DNA from: Empedobacter stercoris
GTDB lineage: Bacteria > Bacteroidota > Bacteroidia > Flavobacteriales > Weeksellaceae
DNA: 64,000 bases
Direction of reading: 5' to 3'
Assembly: GCF_025244765.1 (NCBI RefSeq)
Contig: NZ_CP104209.1
Location: 2,486,501-2,550,500, forward strand
The position numbers and the translations under genes are program-made. Of this stretch, positions 39,187 through 47,448 are shown piece by piece. The notes below the pieces were generated by a model. It had not been told where the DNA came from, made no database searches, and saw nothing but the letters and a program-made list of their open reading frames with translations. The stretch's first letter is position 1. Each line of letters starts with the position of its first letter.

Positions 39187-40194
39187 TTAATGGGCATAAT
39201 GTTTACGAGAAACAAGATGCAGAATTTTTTGAACTGATTTTGTGTTTTTGTAAAGATTCCAATTCATTAATAAAACACTGAATAAAATTACTGCTAATCC
39301 ATAGATCTGCAAATGAGTTATGACATCATCTGAGAAAAAATAACTTAACGCTACTGCTACAATTGGATTAACGTAAGCATAAGTAGAAACTTCTACGGCT
39401 GGACGATGTTGTAACAGCCAAACATAAGATCCAAATGCAAGAATAGAGCCAAAAGTTGTTAAATAAGCCATTGCTAACCAATCTTCTGTCGTTACATTCG
39501 CAAGATTGAAATTGGCATACTCTCCATTGAATATGGCAACAGTATTGAATAATACACCAGCAGTAATCATTTGCCAAGCTGTTTTTACCATGATATGCAA
39601 CTCTTCTTTTGGTTTTGTAACTTCTTTTTTCTGTTTGTCCGTCACATATTTAGAATACAAAGAACCCAATGTCCAAGCGATAGAACAAAAGATTAAAACA
39701 ATCAATCCAATCATATTTAAGAATTGCTGATCTGCGTCTGCGTGTACAGTAGTCGTTTGTTCGTAGAATAGCATCAAAACACCTATAAAACCAAACAGTA
39801 CACCTAATACAGTGGGAATACTTGAAAAATTTTGTTTCCATTTTGGTTTATCTAATACAATGAACCAAATAGCTGCCGAAGCTGCCATAATCGCAACAAT
39901 TCCACTTGGTAAAAATTGCTCAGACCAAATAATTCCGGCCATATCAATAAAAAGTAACATAAATCCCGTAAAAATGCATTGTTTTACGATTTGTTTATCC
40001 CAAAGTTTATAGCCTTTTAATTTGCAATACCCCATCAATAATGTACTCGCTCCAATAAAACGAAACGAGCCCAAAATAAATGGACTAAAGCCATGTAATG
40101 CCTTATCTATAAAAAAATAAGTTGACCCCCAAACGACATAAACCACGAAATACGCTGCAATAATCAGCCACTTGCTTGGTTGATTCCCTTTCAT
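39187..40194 (-). CDS. EamA/DMT-family transporter
   Basis: A 335-residue protein with about ten membrane helices in two EamA repeats. Signature segments are VVYVVWGSTYFFIDKALHG and AYVNPIVAVALSYFFSDD, both typical of RhaT/EamA-type metabolite exporters. The gene follows the Lrp/AsnC regulator by 13 bases on the same strand, so the pair is probably one transcript. By analogy with other Lrp-exporter pairs it may export an amino acid sensed by the regulator; that is inference. Confidence 0.88.
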   Translation of the reverse strand: MKGNQPSKWLIIAAYFVVYVVWGSTYFFIDKALHGFSPFILGSFRFIGASTLLMGYCKLKGYKLWDKQIVKQCIFTGFMLLFIDMAGIIWSEQFLPSGIVAIMAASAAIWFIVLDKPKWKQNFSSIPTVLGVLFGFIGVLMLFYEQTTTVHADADQQFLNMIGLIVLIFCSIAWTLGSLYSKYVTDKQKKEVTKPKEELHIMVKTAWQMITAGVLFNTVAIFNGEYANFNLANVTTEDWLAMAYLTTFGSILAFGSYVWLLQHRPAVEVSTYAYVNPIVAVALSYFFSDDVITHLQIYGLAVILFSVLLMNWNLYKNTKSVQKILHLVSRKHYAH

Positions 40195-40207
40195 TCAATC
40201 TTCAATT

Positions 40208-40684
40208 TTAATTCGTTGGTATAACGATATTTTGTTCTTCTTTTATTGTTTGTAAAACGATAGTTGTTCGTGTAGAGGTGATTCCACCAATTTTGCTAAG
40301 GTGTTTACGCATTAATTCTACTAAACCTTCGTTATCAGAAGTTCTTACTTTGATTAAATAACCATCATCTCCAGCGATATCATGAACTTCTAAAACTTCT
40401 GGAATTTGAGCAAGCTGTTTTCCTACTGTTTCATCTCCGATAATATCTACCGTTTTGATAAACATGTATGAAAGTAATTTTTGACCAACTGCCACTGGAT
40501 TTATTTTTGCATGATAAGCTAAAATAACTTGTTTGTTTTCAAGCTTCTTTACACGTTCTAATATACCAGAAGGTGCCATTCCCAATTCTCTTGCAATATC
40601 GGCATTATTAATACGCGCATTTTCTTGCATTAATCGCATGATTTTCAAATCAGTAGCGTCTAAATTAAATTCTATTTTTTCCAT
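40208..40684 (-). CDS. Lrp/AsnC-family transcriptional regulator
   Basis: A 158-residue regulator. An N-terminal helix-turn-helix (LKIMRLMQENARINNADIAR, ELGMAPSGILERVKKLENK) precedes the RAM ligand-binding domain (PEVLEVHDIAGDDGYLIKVR). Family members bind amino acids and form octamers on AT-rich palindromes. Directly upstream is a perfect 11-bp inverted repeat, TTTTTTGAATA-A-TATTCAAAAAA (40704-40726), probably its own operator. It heads a two-gene unit with the DMT exporter. Confidence 0.93.
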   Translation of the reverse strand: MEKIEFNLDATDLKIMRLMQENARINNADIARELGMAPSGILERVKKLENKQVILAYHAKINPVAVGQKLLSYMFIKTVDIIGDETVGKQLAQIPEVLEVHDIAGDDGYLIKVRTSDNEGLVELMRKHLSKIGGITSTRTTIVLQTIKEEQNIVIPTN

Positions 40685-40692
40685 TTCGACTG

Positions 40693-40700
40693 CAAAATTA
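40693..40700 (-). promoter_or_regulatory. -7 element TAATTTTG of the Lrp gene
   Basis: Reverse-strand exact match only eight bases before the ATG, implying a very short leader. Confidence 0.45.
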
Positions 40701-40703
40701 AGG

Positions 40704-40726
40704 TTTTTTGAATAATATTCAAAAAA
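40704..40726. promoter_or_regulatory. Palindromic operator of the Lrp/AsnC gene
   Basis: An 11-bp perfect inverted repeat with a one-base centre, TTTTTTGAATA / TATTCAAAAAA. It lies immediately upstream of the -7 box, over the expected spacer and -33 region. The shape and AT content fit Lrp-family sites. Autoregulation is inferred. Confidence 0.6.
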
Positions 40727-40814
40727 TATATTAATAAATGTACTTTATTCTTGATATGATTTTAAACCATAAATTAAATTCAGTATTCCTGCCAAGTATT
40801 AAACCATTCTTCAT

Positions 40815-40846
40815 AAAAAAAAGCTGCCCAATACTGGACAGCTTAT
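40815..40846 (-). terminator. Terminator after rpsA
   Basis: Stem AAGCTGCCCA with TGGACAGCTT (one mismatch) at 40821-40844; the minus strand then has eight T. Confidence 0.75.
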
Positions 40847-40872
40847 GTTATTTAAAAATTTCCGTTAGAGAA

Positions 40873-42702
40873 TTAGTTTCCTCCTTCTTCCATTTTCTTT
40901 TTCAATGCAGCTAATGAATCGATATCTCCTAATGTAGATGTTTCAATTGTGTTAGATGAATTGTTGTTGTTATTGTTGTTAGAAGTTCTTTCAGCTTTAA
41001 CTTCTTCCTCACGGAAAGTTGCTGTATGAGAAACTACTACACGACGGAATTCTTTATTGAATTCGATTACTTTGAAAGATGTTTCTTCACCTTTTTTGAT
41101 ACGAGATCCGTCTTCCTTCTCTAATGTACGAGCTGGAGCGAAAGCTTCAACATCAGCATCTTCGAATTGAACTGTAGCACCTTTGTCAAATACGTCAACT
41201 GCAACACCTGTGTGAGTTGTACCTACAGCATATTTAGCTTCGTACTGATCCCAAGGGTTTTCAGTTAATTGTTTGTGACCTAAAGATAAACGACGAGCTT
41301 CTACGTCTAATTCTAAAACTACTACGTCTAAGATATCATCAACTGCACAGAATTCTGATGGGTGTTTGATTTTCTTAGTCCAAGATAAGTCAGAGATGTA
41401 GATTAATCCGTCAACACCTTCTTCTAATTCTACGAATACACCGAAGTTAGTGAAGTTACGAACTTTACCTTTGTGAGTAGAACCTACTGGGTATTTAGTT
41501 GTAATATCTGTCCAAGGATCTGGCGTTAATTGTTTGATACCTAAAGACATTTTTCTTTCTTCTCTATCTAAAGTTAAAACTACTGCTTCAACTTCATCAC
41601 CTACTTTTACGAAATCTTGAGCAGAACGTAAGTGAGTAGACCATGACATTTCAGAAACGTGGATTAAACCTTCTACACCTGGAGCAACCTCAACGAATGC
41701 ACCGTAGTCAGCTAAAACAACTACTTTTCCTTTAACTTTATCACCAACTTTGATATCAGCATCTAAAGCATCCCATGGGTGAGCTTCTAATTGTTTAATA
41801 CCTAATTGGATACGAGATTTATCTTCGTCGAAATCTAAGATTACAACGTTGATTTTTTGTCCATCTTCTAAGATTTCAGATGGGTGGTTGATACGAGACC
41901 AAGATAAGTCTGTAATGTGGATTAAACCGTCAACACCTCCTAAGTCTACGAATACACCGTAAGATGTGATGTTTTTAACTTCACCTTCTAATACTTGTCC
42001 TTTCTCTAATTGAGCAACGATTTCTTTTTTCTGAACTTCGATATCAGCCTCGATTAACGCTTTGTGAGAAACAACTACGTTTTTGAATTCTGGGTTGATT
42101 TTAACAACTTTGAACTCCATAGTTTTTCCTACGAATTGTTCGTAATCACGGATTGGTTTAACATCGATTTGAGAACCTGGTAAGAAAGCTTCAATTCCGA
42201 ATACGTCAACAATCATACCTCCTTTAGTACGAGCTTTGATGTAACCGTTAACGATTTCTTGAGAATCGTGTGCTTTGTTCACAGCATCCCATGCATTTAA
42301 TGTACGAGCTTTTTTGTGAGATAAAATTAATTGTCCATTTTTATCTTCACGTTGATCAACCATTACTTCAACGATATCTCCAACTTTTAAATCTTGGTTG
42401 TAACGGAATTCGTTTAATGAAATAACACCTTCTGATTTGAAGTTGATGTCAACGATAGCTTCTTTATCTGTAATACGTACAACTTGTCCTTTGAATACTT
42501 CATTCTCATGTAAGTCTTCTAAAGTTGTATCGTACATTTGCTCTAATTCAGCTTTTTCTTTACGATCTTCTTCGTTTAATCCTGATTCGAAAGATTCCCA
42601 ATCAAATGATTCTGGCGCTACGTTTGCATTAGCAGACGCATCTAATACTGGAGTGTTTAATACAACTTCTTTTACCTCCTCTTGTTTTGTTTCTTTAGAC
42701 AT
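40873..42702 (-). CDS. rpsA: 30S ribosomal protein S1
   Basis: Start at the ATG at 42702 (MSKETKQEEVKEVV, 609 residues); the frame is open 18 codons earlier but this lies in the untranslated leader. Six S1 OB-fold repeats are visible, for example GQVVRITDKEAIVDINFKSE, GEVKNITSYGVFVDLGGVDG, GKVVVLADYGAFVEVAPGVE and GKVRNFTNFGVFVELEEGVD. The C-terminus has an asparagine-rich stretch (NNNNNNNSSN) before a short helix. S1 binds mRNA leaders on the ribosome. In Bacteroidota, which seldom use Shine-Dalgarno pairing, it is thought to matter especially for initiation. The start VNVAPES region is acidic, as usual. Confidence 0.96.
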   Translation of the reverse strand: MSKETKQEEVKEVVLNTPVLDASANANVAPESFDWESFESGLNEEDRKEKAELEQMYDTTLEDLHENEVFKGQVVRITDKEAIVDINFKSEGVISLNEFRYNQDLKVGDIVEVMVDQREDKNGQLILSHKKARTLNAWDAVNKAHDSQEIVNGYIKARTKGGMIVDVFGIEAFLPGSQIDVKPIRDYEQFVGKTMEFKVVKINPEFKNVVVSHKALIEADIEVQKKEIVAQLEKGQVLEGEVKNITSYGVFVDLGGVDGLIHITDLSWSRINHPSEILEDGQKINVVILDFDEDKSRIQLGIKQLEAHPWDALDADIKVGDKVKGKVVVLADYGAFVEVAPGVEGLIHVSEMSWSTHLRSAQDFVKVGDEVEAVVLTLDREERKMSLGIKQLTPDPWTDITTKYPVGSTHKGKVRNFTNFGVFVELEEGVDGLIYISDLSWTKKIKHPSEFCAVDDILDVVVLELDVEARRLSLGHKQLTENPWDQYEAKYAVGTTHTGVAVDVFDKGATVQFEDADVEAFAPARTLEKEDGSRIKKGEETSFKVIEFNKEFRRVVVSHTATFREEEVKAERTSNNNNNNNSSNTIETSTLGDIDSLAALKKKMEEGGN

Positions 42703-42822
42703 AATTCTAAAAATTTGTATCTCAATCAATTTTATTTTTGGAATCTTAAAATGCAAATAAATGACCGAGAGATGTTTAACTTAATAATTAATCGCTTGAT
42801 TCCTAATTCATTTAAGCGAGTG
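42703..42822 (-). promoter_or_regulatory. Long 5' leader of rpsA
   Basis: About 115 bases lie between the -7 box and the ATG, much longer than other leaders here. The leader starts with a hairpin TCGCTT...AAGCGA (42789-42820) enclosing a smaller inverted pair, and is AT-rich afterwards. It may carry S1 autoregulation; no conserved motif was recognised. Confidence 0.35.
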
Positions 42823-42830
42823 CAAAGATA
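42823..42830 (-). promoter_or_regulatory. -7 element TATCTTTG of rpsA
   Basis: Reverse-strand exact TAnnTTTG match 120 bases before the rpsA ATG. Confidence 0.45.
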
Positions 42831-42944
42831 AACAATAAAAATTAATTTTTTGGAATAATTTTCGCTTCAACTCAAAGAAATTTAAGTTTTTATAAACTCA
42901 ATACACGTTTGTTTATTTGTAACTTGTAAACGAATCTAAATCTT

Positions 42945-44576
42945 ATGGATAGTTTAAAGAAAATAAAACGCTTTTCGAAAATCGTAAAAGTCGTTTCTAA
43001 ATATGGTTTTGAAGAAATCCTTTCTCGTGGAAATGATTTGTTTCATTCTGACCAAAATACTGATTTCTTCAATAGTTCTTTCAATCAAAGGTTTCGAATG
43101 GCTTTGGAAGAACTCGGACCAACCTATATAAAATTTGGTCAATTATTAAGTAATCGAAAAGATTTGGTTCCTGAATCATTGGTCGAAGAGTTGAAAAAAT
43201 TACAAGATAATGTCCCGCCTGAAGAGATTGATATTTATCAAAGAATAAAAGATGAATTTGGAATAGAACCAGACGAACATTTTCTTTCAATAGAACAACA
43301 ACCTTTTGCTGCAGCCAGTATTTCACAAGTTTACCGCGCTACATTATTGAATGGTGAAAAAGTCGTGTTCAAAGTGAAGCGATCAAACATTCAACATATC
43401 ATCGAATCAGATTTGGCCTTGATTCGTGATATCGTTCTTTTTTTAGAAAAGAAATACGAGAAGTTACAAAAGTTATTCATTTCTGAAATTGAAAAATCAT
43501 TCGAAAATTCAATTCTAAAAGAACTTTCTCTAACGAACGAATTTCAAAATATCGAACGTTTTAGAAAAAATTTCGAGAAAAGTAAAGATGTTTACGTGCC
43601 TAAAACATACGAAGACTATTCGAACAATAATTTTCTTTGTATGGAATTAATCGAGGGTTTTAAAGTAAATGATGTTGAGCAATTGGAAGCGTTGGGACTT
43701 GACCCAAAAAAAATCGTGCAAAAAGGGTTTGATATTTATTTGAAACAATTGTTAGATGATGGTTTTTTTCATGCCGATCCTCATCCAGGTAATATTTTTA
43801 TTTTGCAAGACGGTCGAATAGCTTTCATCGATTTTGGCTCGATGGGAATTTTAGCAATCAACGAAAAAGAAGCATTAGAAAATGTTGTCATTGATTTTGG
43901 TTTGAAAAATCCAAAACGTATTGTTCGTTCACTCAAAAAAATGGCGATTAAACATTATATCGAAAATGATAAACAATTGGAACGTGATATTGCTGATATT
44001 TTTGACTATTTAGAATACAATACAGTTGACACCATTGAAGTTCAGGTAATCATCAAAAAATTTAATCATATTCTACAGCGTAATCATGTGTTATTACCTG
44101 AATATGTTTATATCTTATTAAGAGGAATTGCGCTTATAGAAGGGATTGGTCAACAATTGCATGCTGATCTTAATGTACAACGTTCGATGCGTCCGTATGC
44201 AATAAAATTAGCTCGTCAGAAATTTCATCCTAAATATTTGAGTAAAAAGACGATTGATAATTTCAAGGATATTCAAGATTTAATCAACGATTTACCTGAA
44301 GATACATTAAAGCTAATCGAAAAAATAAACAACGATAAATTAGCGCTTAATTTTAAGATTGATGAAATCGATAATATTCAGAAACTAATAAAAGACAGTG
44401 TCAATAAAATAGTGTTAGCTTTATTAACATTAACTTTTGGAATTGGTGGAAGTATGTTAGCCAATACAACCGTTCGTCCCATGATTTTAGACATGCCAAT
44501 GCTTTCTTGGGTTGGGTATTTATTATCTGTTTTTACGGCGAGTTGTATTATTATTTTAGTCTTTAGAAAAAAGTAG
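42945..44576 (+). CDS. AarF/ABC1/UbiB-family kinase-like protein
   Basis: A 543-residue atypical kinase. Visible are the KxGQ motif (LGPTYIKFGQLLSNRKDLVP, about 63-66), the alanine-rich loop FAAASISQVYRA, the lysine in VVFKVKRSN, the catalytic HADPHPGNIFI and the metal-binding FIDFGSMG. Two membrane helices lie at the C-terminus (IVLALLTLTFGIGGSML, VGYLLSVFTASCIIILVF). UbiB proteins support ubiquinone or other isoprenoid-quinone metabolism, perhaps by lipid extraction; in this menaquinone-type lineage the role is less clear. It is transcribed alone, divergent from rpsA. Confidence 0.92.
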   Translation: MDSLKKIKRFSKIVKVVSKYGFEEILSRGNDLFHSDQNTDFFNSSFNQRFRMALEELGPTYIKFGQLLSNRKDLVPESLVEELKKLQDNVPPEEIDIYQRIKDEFGIEPDEHFLSIEQQPFAAASISQVYRATLLNGEKVVFKVKRSNIQHIIESDLALIRDIVLFLEKKYEKLQKLFISEIEKSFENSILKELSLTNEFQNIERFRKNFEKSKDVYVPKTYEDYSNNNFLCMELIEGFKVNDVEQLEALGLDPKKIVQKGFDIYLKQLLDDGFFHADPHPGNIFILQDGRIAFIDFGSMGILAINEKEALENVVIDFGLKNPKRIVRSLKKMAIKHYIENDKQLERDIADIFDYLEYNTVDTIEVQVIIKKFNHILQRNHVLLPEYVYILLRGIALIEGIGQQLHADLNVQRSMRPYAIKLARQKFHPKYLSKKTIDNFKDIQDLINDLPEDTLKLIEKINNDKLALNFKIDEIDNIQKLIKDSVNKIVLALLTLTFGIGGSMLANTTVRPMILDMPMLSWVGYLLSVFTASCIIILVFRKK

Positions 44577-44642
44577 ATTTAAAATTTAACTTTAAAATTA
44601 AGCATCAAAAAGAAAGTATTTTTATAAGAAACTTAAAACTAT

Positions 44643-44650
44643 TATATTTG
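44643..44650 (+). promoter_or_regulatory. -7 element TATATTTG of dnaX
   Basis: Exact TAnnTTTG match ending seven bases before the dnaX ATG, implying a nearly leaderless transcript. Confidence 0.45.
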
Positions 44651-44657
44651 CATTTGT

Positions 44658-45746
44658 ATGGAAAATTTTGTTGTTTCAGCCAGAAAATATCGCCCACTAA
44701 ATTTTGAAGATGTAGTTGGACAAGCGTCTATTACAAATACTTTAGAACAAGCGATAAAGTCTAATCAATTGCCACAAGCACTTTTATTTTGTGGTCCAAG
44801 AGGTGTTGGGAAAACAACATGCGCCAGAATTTTAGCACGTAAAATTAACGAAGAAAATGGAGTAGAAGGTGATCAAGATTTTGCTTTCAATATTTTCGAG
44901 TTAGATGCAGCATCAAATAATTCGGTGGATGATATACGAAATCTAATCGATCAAGTACGTATTGTTCCTCAAATTGGAAAATATCGTGTGTATATTATTG
45001 ATGAGGTTCATATGTTATCAACAGCAGCTTTTAATGCTTTTTTGAAAACATTAGAAGAGCCACCAGCGCATGCTATTTTTATTTTAGCAACAACGGAAAA
45101 ACATAAAATTATTCCTACGATTCTTTCTCGATGTCAGATTTATGATTTCAAACGAATAGGAGTTGAAGATATCAAAGGACATCTCAAAAATGTTGCAGAT
45201 AAAGAACAAGTAACTTTCGAAGATGATGCGCTGCATTTGATTGCGCAAAAAGCAGATGGAGCTTTACGTGATTCGTTGTCGATTTTTGACCGAATGGCAA
45301 CTTTTACAAATAAAAATTTGACGTATTCCGCTGTTGCAGAAAACTTGAATGTATTGGATTACGATTATTATTTCAAGATGACAGATGCGTGTTTGGAAAA
45401 TGATATTCCACAAGCAATGTTGCAACTGAACGATATTTTAAATAAAGGATTTGATGCCCATCTTTTTATTTGTGGCTTAGGTGCACATTTCCGCGATTTG
45501 TTGATGTCTAAAACAGCTAATACCGTTAGTTTGTTAGAAGTAGGAGAACGTATCAAAGCGAAATACTTAGAACATGCTCAAAAATGTTCGGCTTCATTTT
45601 TATTTGGTGCGATAGAAATCTGTAATGAAGCAGATTTAAATTACAAATCGAGTAAGAATCCACGTTTAACAGTTGAAATTGCTTTGATGCAATTAGCATC
45701 TTTAACTGCTGAAGAAAACGGTCTTAAAAAAAAAAGTATAGTATAG
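44658..45746 (+). CDS. dnaX: DNA polymerase III gamma subunit (zero-frame product of dnaX)
   Basis: A 362-residue clamp-loader ATPase with Walker A GPRGVGKTTCAR (46-57), Walker B IIDEVHML (113-120) and sensor 1 LATTEKHKIIPTILSRC. AAA+ domains I-II and the collar domain III are present, so this product can form the clamp loader. The zinc module with four cysteines found in E. coli DnaX is missing: the sequence passes straight from ARKINEENG to FELDAASNNSVDDIR, a Bacteroidota trait. The frame ends with KKKSIV and a TAG ten bases after a run of ten A. The downstream region continues in the -1 frame, so this is the short gamma form. Confidence 0.94.
   Translation: MENFVVSARKYRPLNFEDVVGQASITNTLEQAIKSNQLPQALLFCGPRGVGKTTCARILARKINEENGVEGDQDFAFNIFELDAASNNSVDDIRNLIDQVRIVPQIGKYRVYIIDEVHMLSTAAFNAFLKTLEEPPAHAIFILATTEKHKIIPTILSRCQIYDFKRIGVEDIKGHLKNVADKEQVTFEDDALHLIAQKADGALRDSLSIFDRMATFTNKNLTYSAVAENLNVLDYDYYFKMTDACLENDIPQAMLQLNDILNKGFDAHLFICGLGAHFRDLLMSKTANTVSLLEVGERIKAKYLEHAQKCSASFLFGAIEICNEADLNYKSSKNPRLTVEIALMQLASLTAEENGLKKKSIV
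45726..45736 (+). promoter_or_regulatory. A10-G slippage site in dnaX
   Basis: Ten consecutive A followed by G, in frame as CTT AAA AAA AAA AGT. Adding one A by RNA polymerase slippage, or a -1 ribosomal shift, moves reading into the tau frame; without slippage a TAG follows after three more codons. Confidence 0.7.
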
Positions 45747-46390
45747 TTCCTCCATCTTTTTATTTGTCAAAAGAACAACAAACGACTACAATTGCGGTAC
45801 CTTCAGTTCATCAAAACAACATGGTACAGCAAAATGAAGAGTCTCAATCGCAGGTACATTTTAATGTGAAAAAATCGGTGATTTCGGAAGAGGTCAAAGC
45901 ATATACACGTGCTTCAAAACCAATTAAAATCAGCGGTAATTCATCATTTAGTTTGAAAATGGCTTTACCTGGAGCAAAAGTACAAGAACATCAAGAAGAA
46001 ATACTACGAGATGATTTGCCACGAGAAAAATTTACATTAGAACAAGTAAATGAAGGATGGAAAAGATTCTTGGATCGTTTGAAAATCGAACATAACATTC
46101 CGTCTTATAATGCATTGATGACAACAGAGCTTGGTTTGGAAGGGGATGAAATTATTTTCGAGTTTTCTTCACATTCATCTGAACAGGAATTTGAGGAATA
46201 CCGTGATCGAATTAGAAATAGTTTAAGAGCATTTCTAAAGAATCATTATTTCACGATTCAAATCAAATTTTCGGAGAAGGAAGCTACAAATCATATCTTA
46301 TCGAATAAAGAGAAATTTAAACTATTATCAGACAAAAACCCTGTTTTGTTAAAATTAAAAGAAGAATTTGGGTTAGATTTGTATGATTAA
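45734..46390 (+). CDS. dnaX: Tau-specific C-terminal part of dnaX, read after -1 shift
   Basis: This -1 frame joins the A-run as KYSIVPPSFYLSKEQQTTT with no stop before 46390. It provides 218 residues and a tau product of about 577. The first 100 residues are a low-complexity linker. The last 110 form a conserved-looking domain (NEGWKRFLDRLKIEHNIPSY, LGLEGDEIIFEFSSHSSEQ, NPVLLKLKEEFGLDLYD) that probably contacts the replicase, the job of tau C-domains. It has no good start of its own: the only candidates are a TTG at 45764 and internal ATGs. The preserved coding quality argues against a dead fragment. A one-base homopolymer error in the assembly would give the same picture. Confidence 0.8.
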   Translation, partial: KYSIVPPSFYLSKEQQTTTIAVPSVHQNNMVQQNEESQSQVHFNVKKSVISEEVKAYTRASKPIKISGNSSFSLKMALPGAKVQEHQEEILRDDLPREKFTLEQVNEGWKRFLDRLKIEHNIPSYNALMTTELGLEGDEIIFEFSSHSSEQEFEEYRDRIRNSLRAFLKNHYFTIQIKFSEKEATNHILSNKEKFKLLSDKNPVLLKLKEEFGLDLYD

Positions 46391-46431
46391 TGAAAGTTTC
46401 TTATTAAACTTGCAATAAATTTTTATAAATA

Positions 46432-47379
46432 ATGAAAAAAGTTCTTTTAGGGATTTTTGTTGTTGCGTCGTTAGTGTCTTGTAACAAAGGAAAATCTGTA
46501 GACAAATTAGAAAGCGAAGATCAAAAAGCTTCTTATGCTTTCGGAACTGGTCTTGGTGAGCAAATCAAAGGTCTTGGAGGACGTTTAGTTGAGACAGATA
46601 GTATCAACTACGATCAATTAGAAAAAGGGATCAGAGATTATTTAAAAGCTGGAAAAGAGAGTAGAGAATCTTACGCGATTGGACAGCAAGTTGGTCAACA
46701 AATTGAGACGGTTATCAACCAACAACAATTAGATCAAATGGACAAGGATATTATTGTTCAAGGGATTATGGATGTTGTACGTCACAAAAAATTGTTGATT
46801 ACACAAGAAGCAGGAATGGGAATTTTAGATACTTATGCAAAGAATCATCAACAAAATTTGGTAAAGAAAAATGCAGACGAATCTAAAAAATTAGTAGACG
46901 AGAAGAAAAAAGCTTCTGGTGCTAAAACGACTGCTTCAGGATTAGTTTATGTTGTAGAAAAAGAAGGAACAGGTGCTAAACCAAACATTAATAGTATTGT
47001 TAAAGTAAAATATACTGGTAAAATTTTAGCTACTGGTAAAACTTTTGATAGTACAGACAAAAATCCAGAAGCTAAAGGAGGTGTAGAATTTCCTTTGAAT
47101 CAAGTTATTCCAGGATGGTCAGAAGGTTTACAATTAATGTCTAAAGGCGCAAAATACAAATTCTATATTCCTGCAAACTTAGGTTACGGTGAAATGGGAG
47201 CTCCAGGTGGACAAATTGGACCAAACCAAGCGTTAGAATTCGAAGTTGAATTAGTAGACTTTAAAGAAGGTCAACCAGCTCCACAAGGTCAACCAGGTGC
47301 GCAAGGACAAGGTTTATCAGAAGAGCAAATTAAAGAATTACAAAAACAATTCGAAGCGCAAGCTCAACAAGGTAAATAA
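46432..47379 (+). CDS. FKBP-type peptidyl-prolyl isomerase, lipoprotein
   Basis: A 315-residue protein. The lipobox LVSC in MKKVLLGIFVVASLVSCNKG marks it as a lipoprotein. An N-terminal helical dimerisation domain of FkpA/Mip type (LESEDQKASYAFGTGLGEQI, YAIGQQVGQQIE) precedes the FKBP domain (IVKVKYTGKILATGKTFDST, QVIPGWSEGLQLMSKGAKYK, IPANLGYGEMGAPG). A glutamine-, proline- and glycine-rich tail closes it. It assists folding in the periplasm or at the outer membrane. The gene is 42 bases after dnaX and ends in a strong terminator. Confidence 0.94.
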   Translation: MKKVLLGIFVVASLVSCNKGKSVDKLESEDQKASYAFGTGLGEQIKGLGGRLVETDSINYDQLEKGIRDYLKAGKESRESYAIGQQVGQQIETVINQQQLDQMDKDIIVQGIMDVVRHKKLLITQEAGMGILDTYAKNHQQNLVKKNADESKKLVDEKKKASGAKTTASGLVYVVEKEGTGAKPNINSIVKVKYTGKILATGKTFDSTDKNPEAKGGVEFPLNQVIPGWSEGLQLMSKGAKYKFYIPANLGYGEMGAPGGQIGPNQALEFEVELVDFKEGQPAPQGQPGAQGQGLSEEQIKELQKQFEAQAQQGK

Positions 47380-47400
47380 TCAATAGGTTACATACAAACT

Positions 47401-47432
47401 AAAAATCCCACTCGATGAGTGGGATTTTTTTA
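47401..47432. terminator. Bidirectional terminator after the FKBP gene
   Basis: Perfect 13-bp stem AAAAATCCCACTC (47401-47413) with GAGTGGGATTTTT (47417-47429), three-base loop, T-run. Confidence 0.88.
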
Positions 47433-47448
47433 TGCATTATATTTTAAT

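Noticed and set aside
42703-42756. Longer N-terminus for ribosomal protein S1
   Set aside because: The extension is encoded in the AT-rich leader and is basic/hydrophobic, unlike S1; the internal ATG gives the normal start.
45747-46390. Separate gene or pseudogene after dnaX
   Set aside because: No credible start; joins the dnaX frame through the A-run and has intact coding quality, so it is treated as the tau part.
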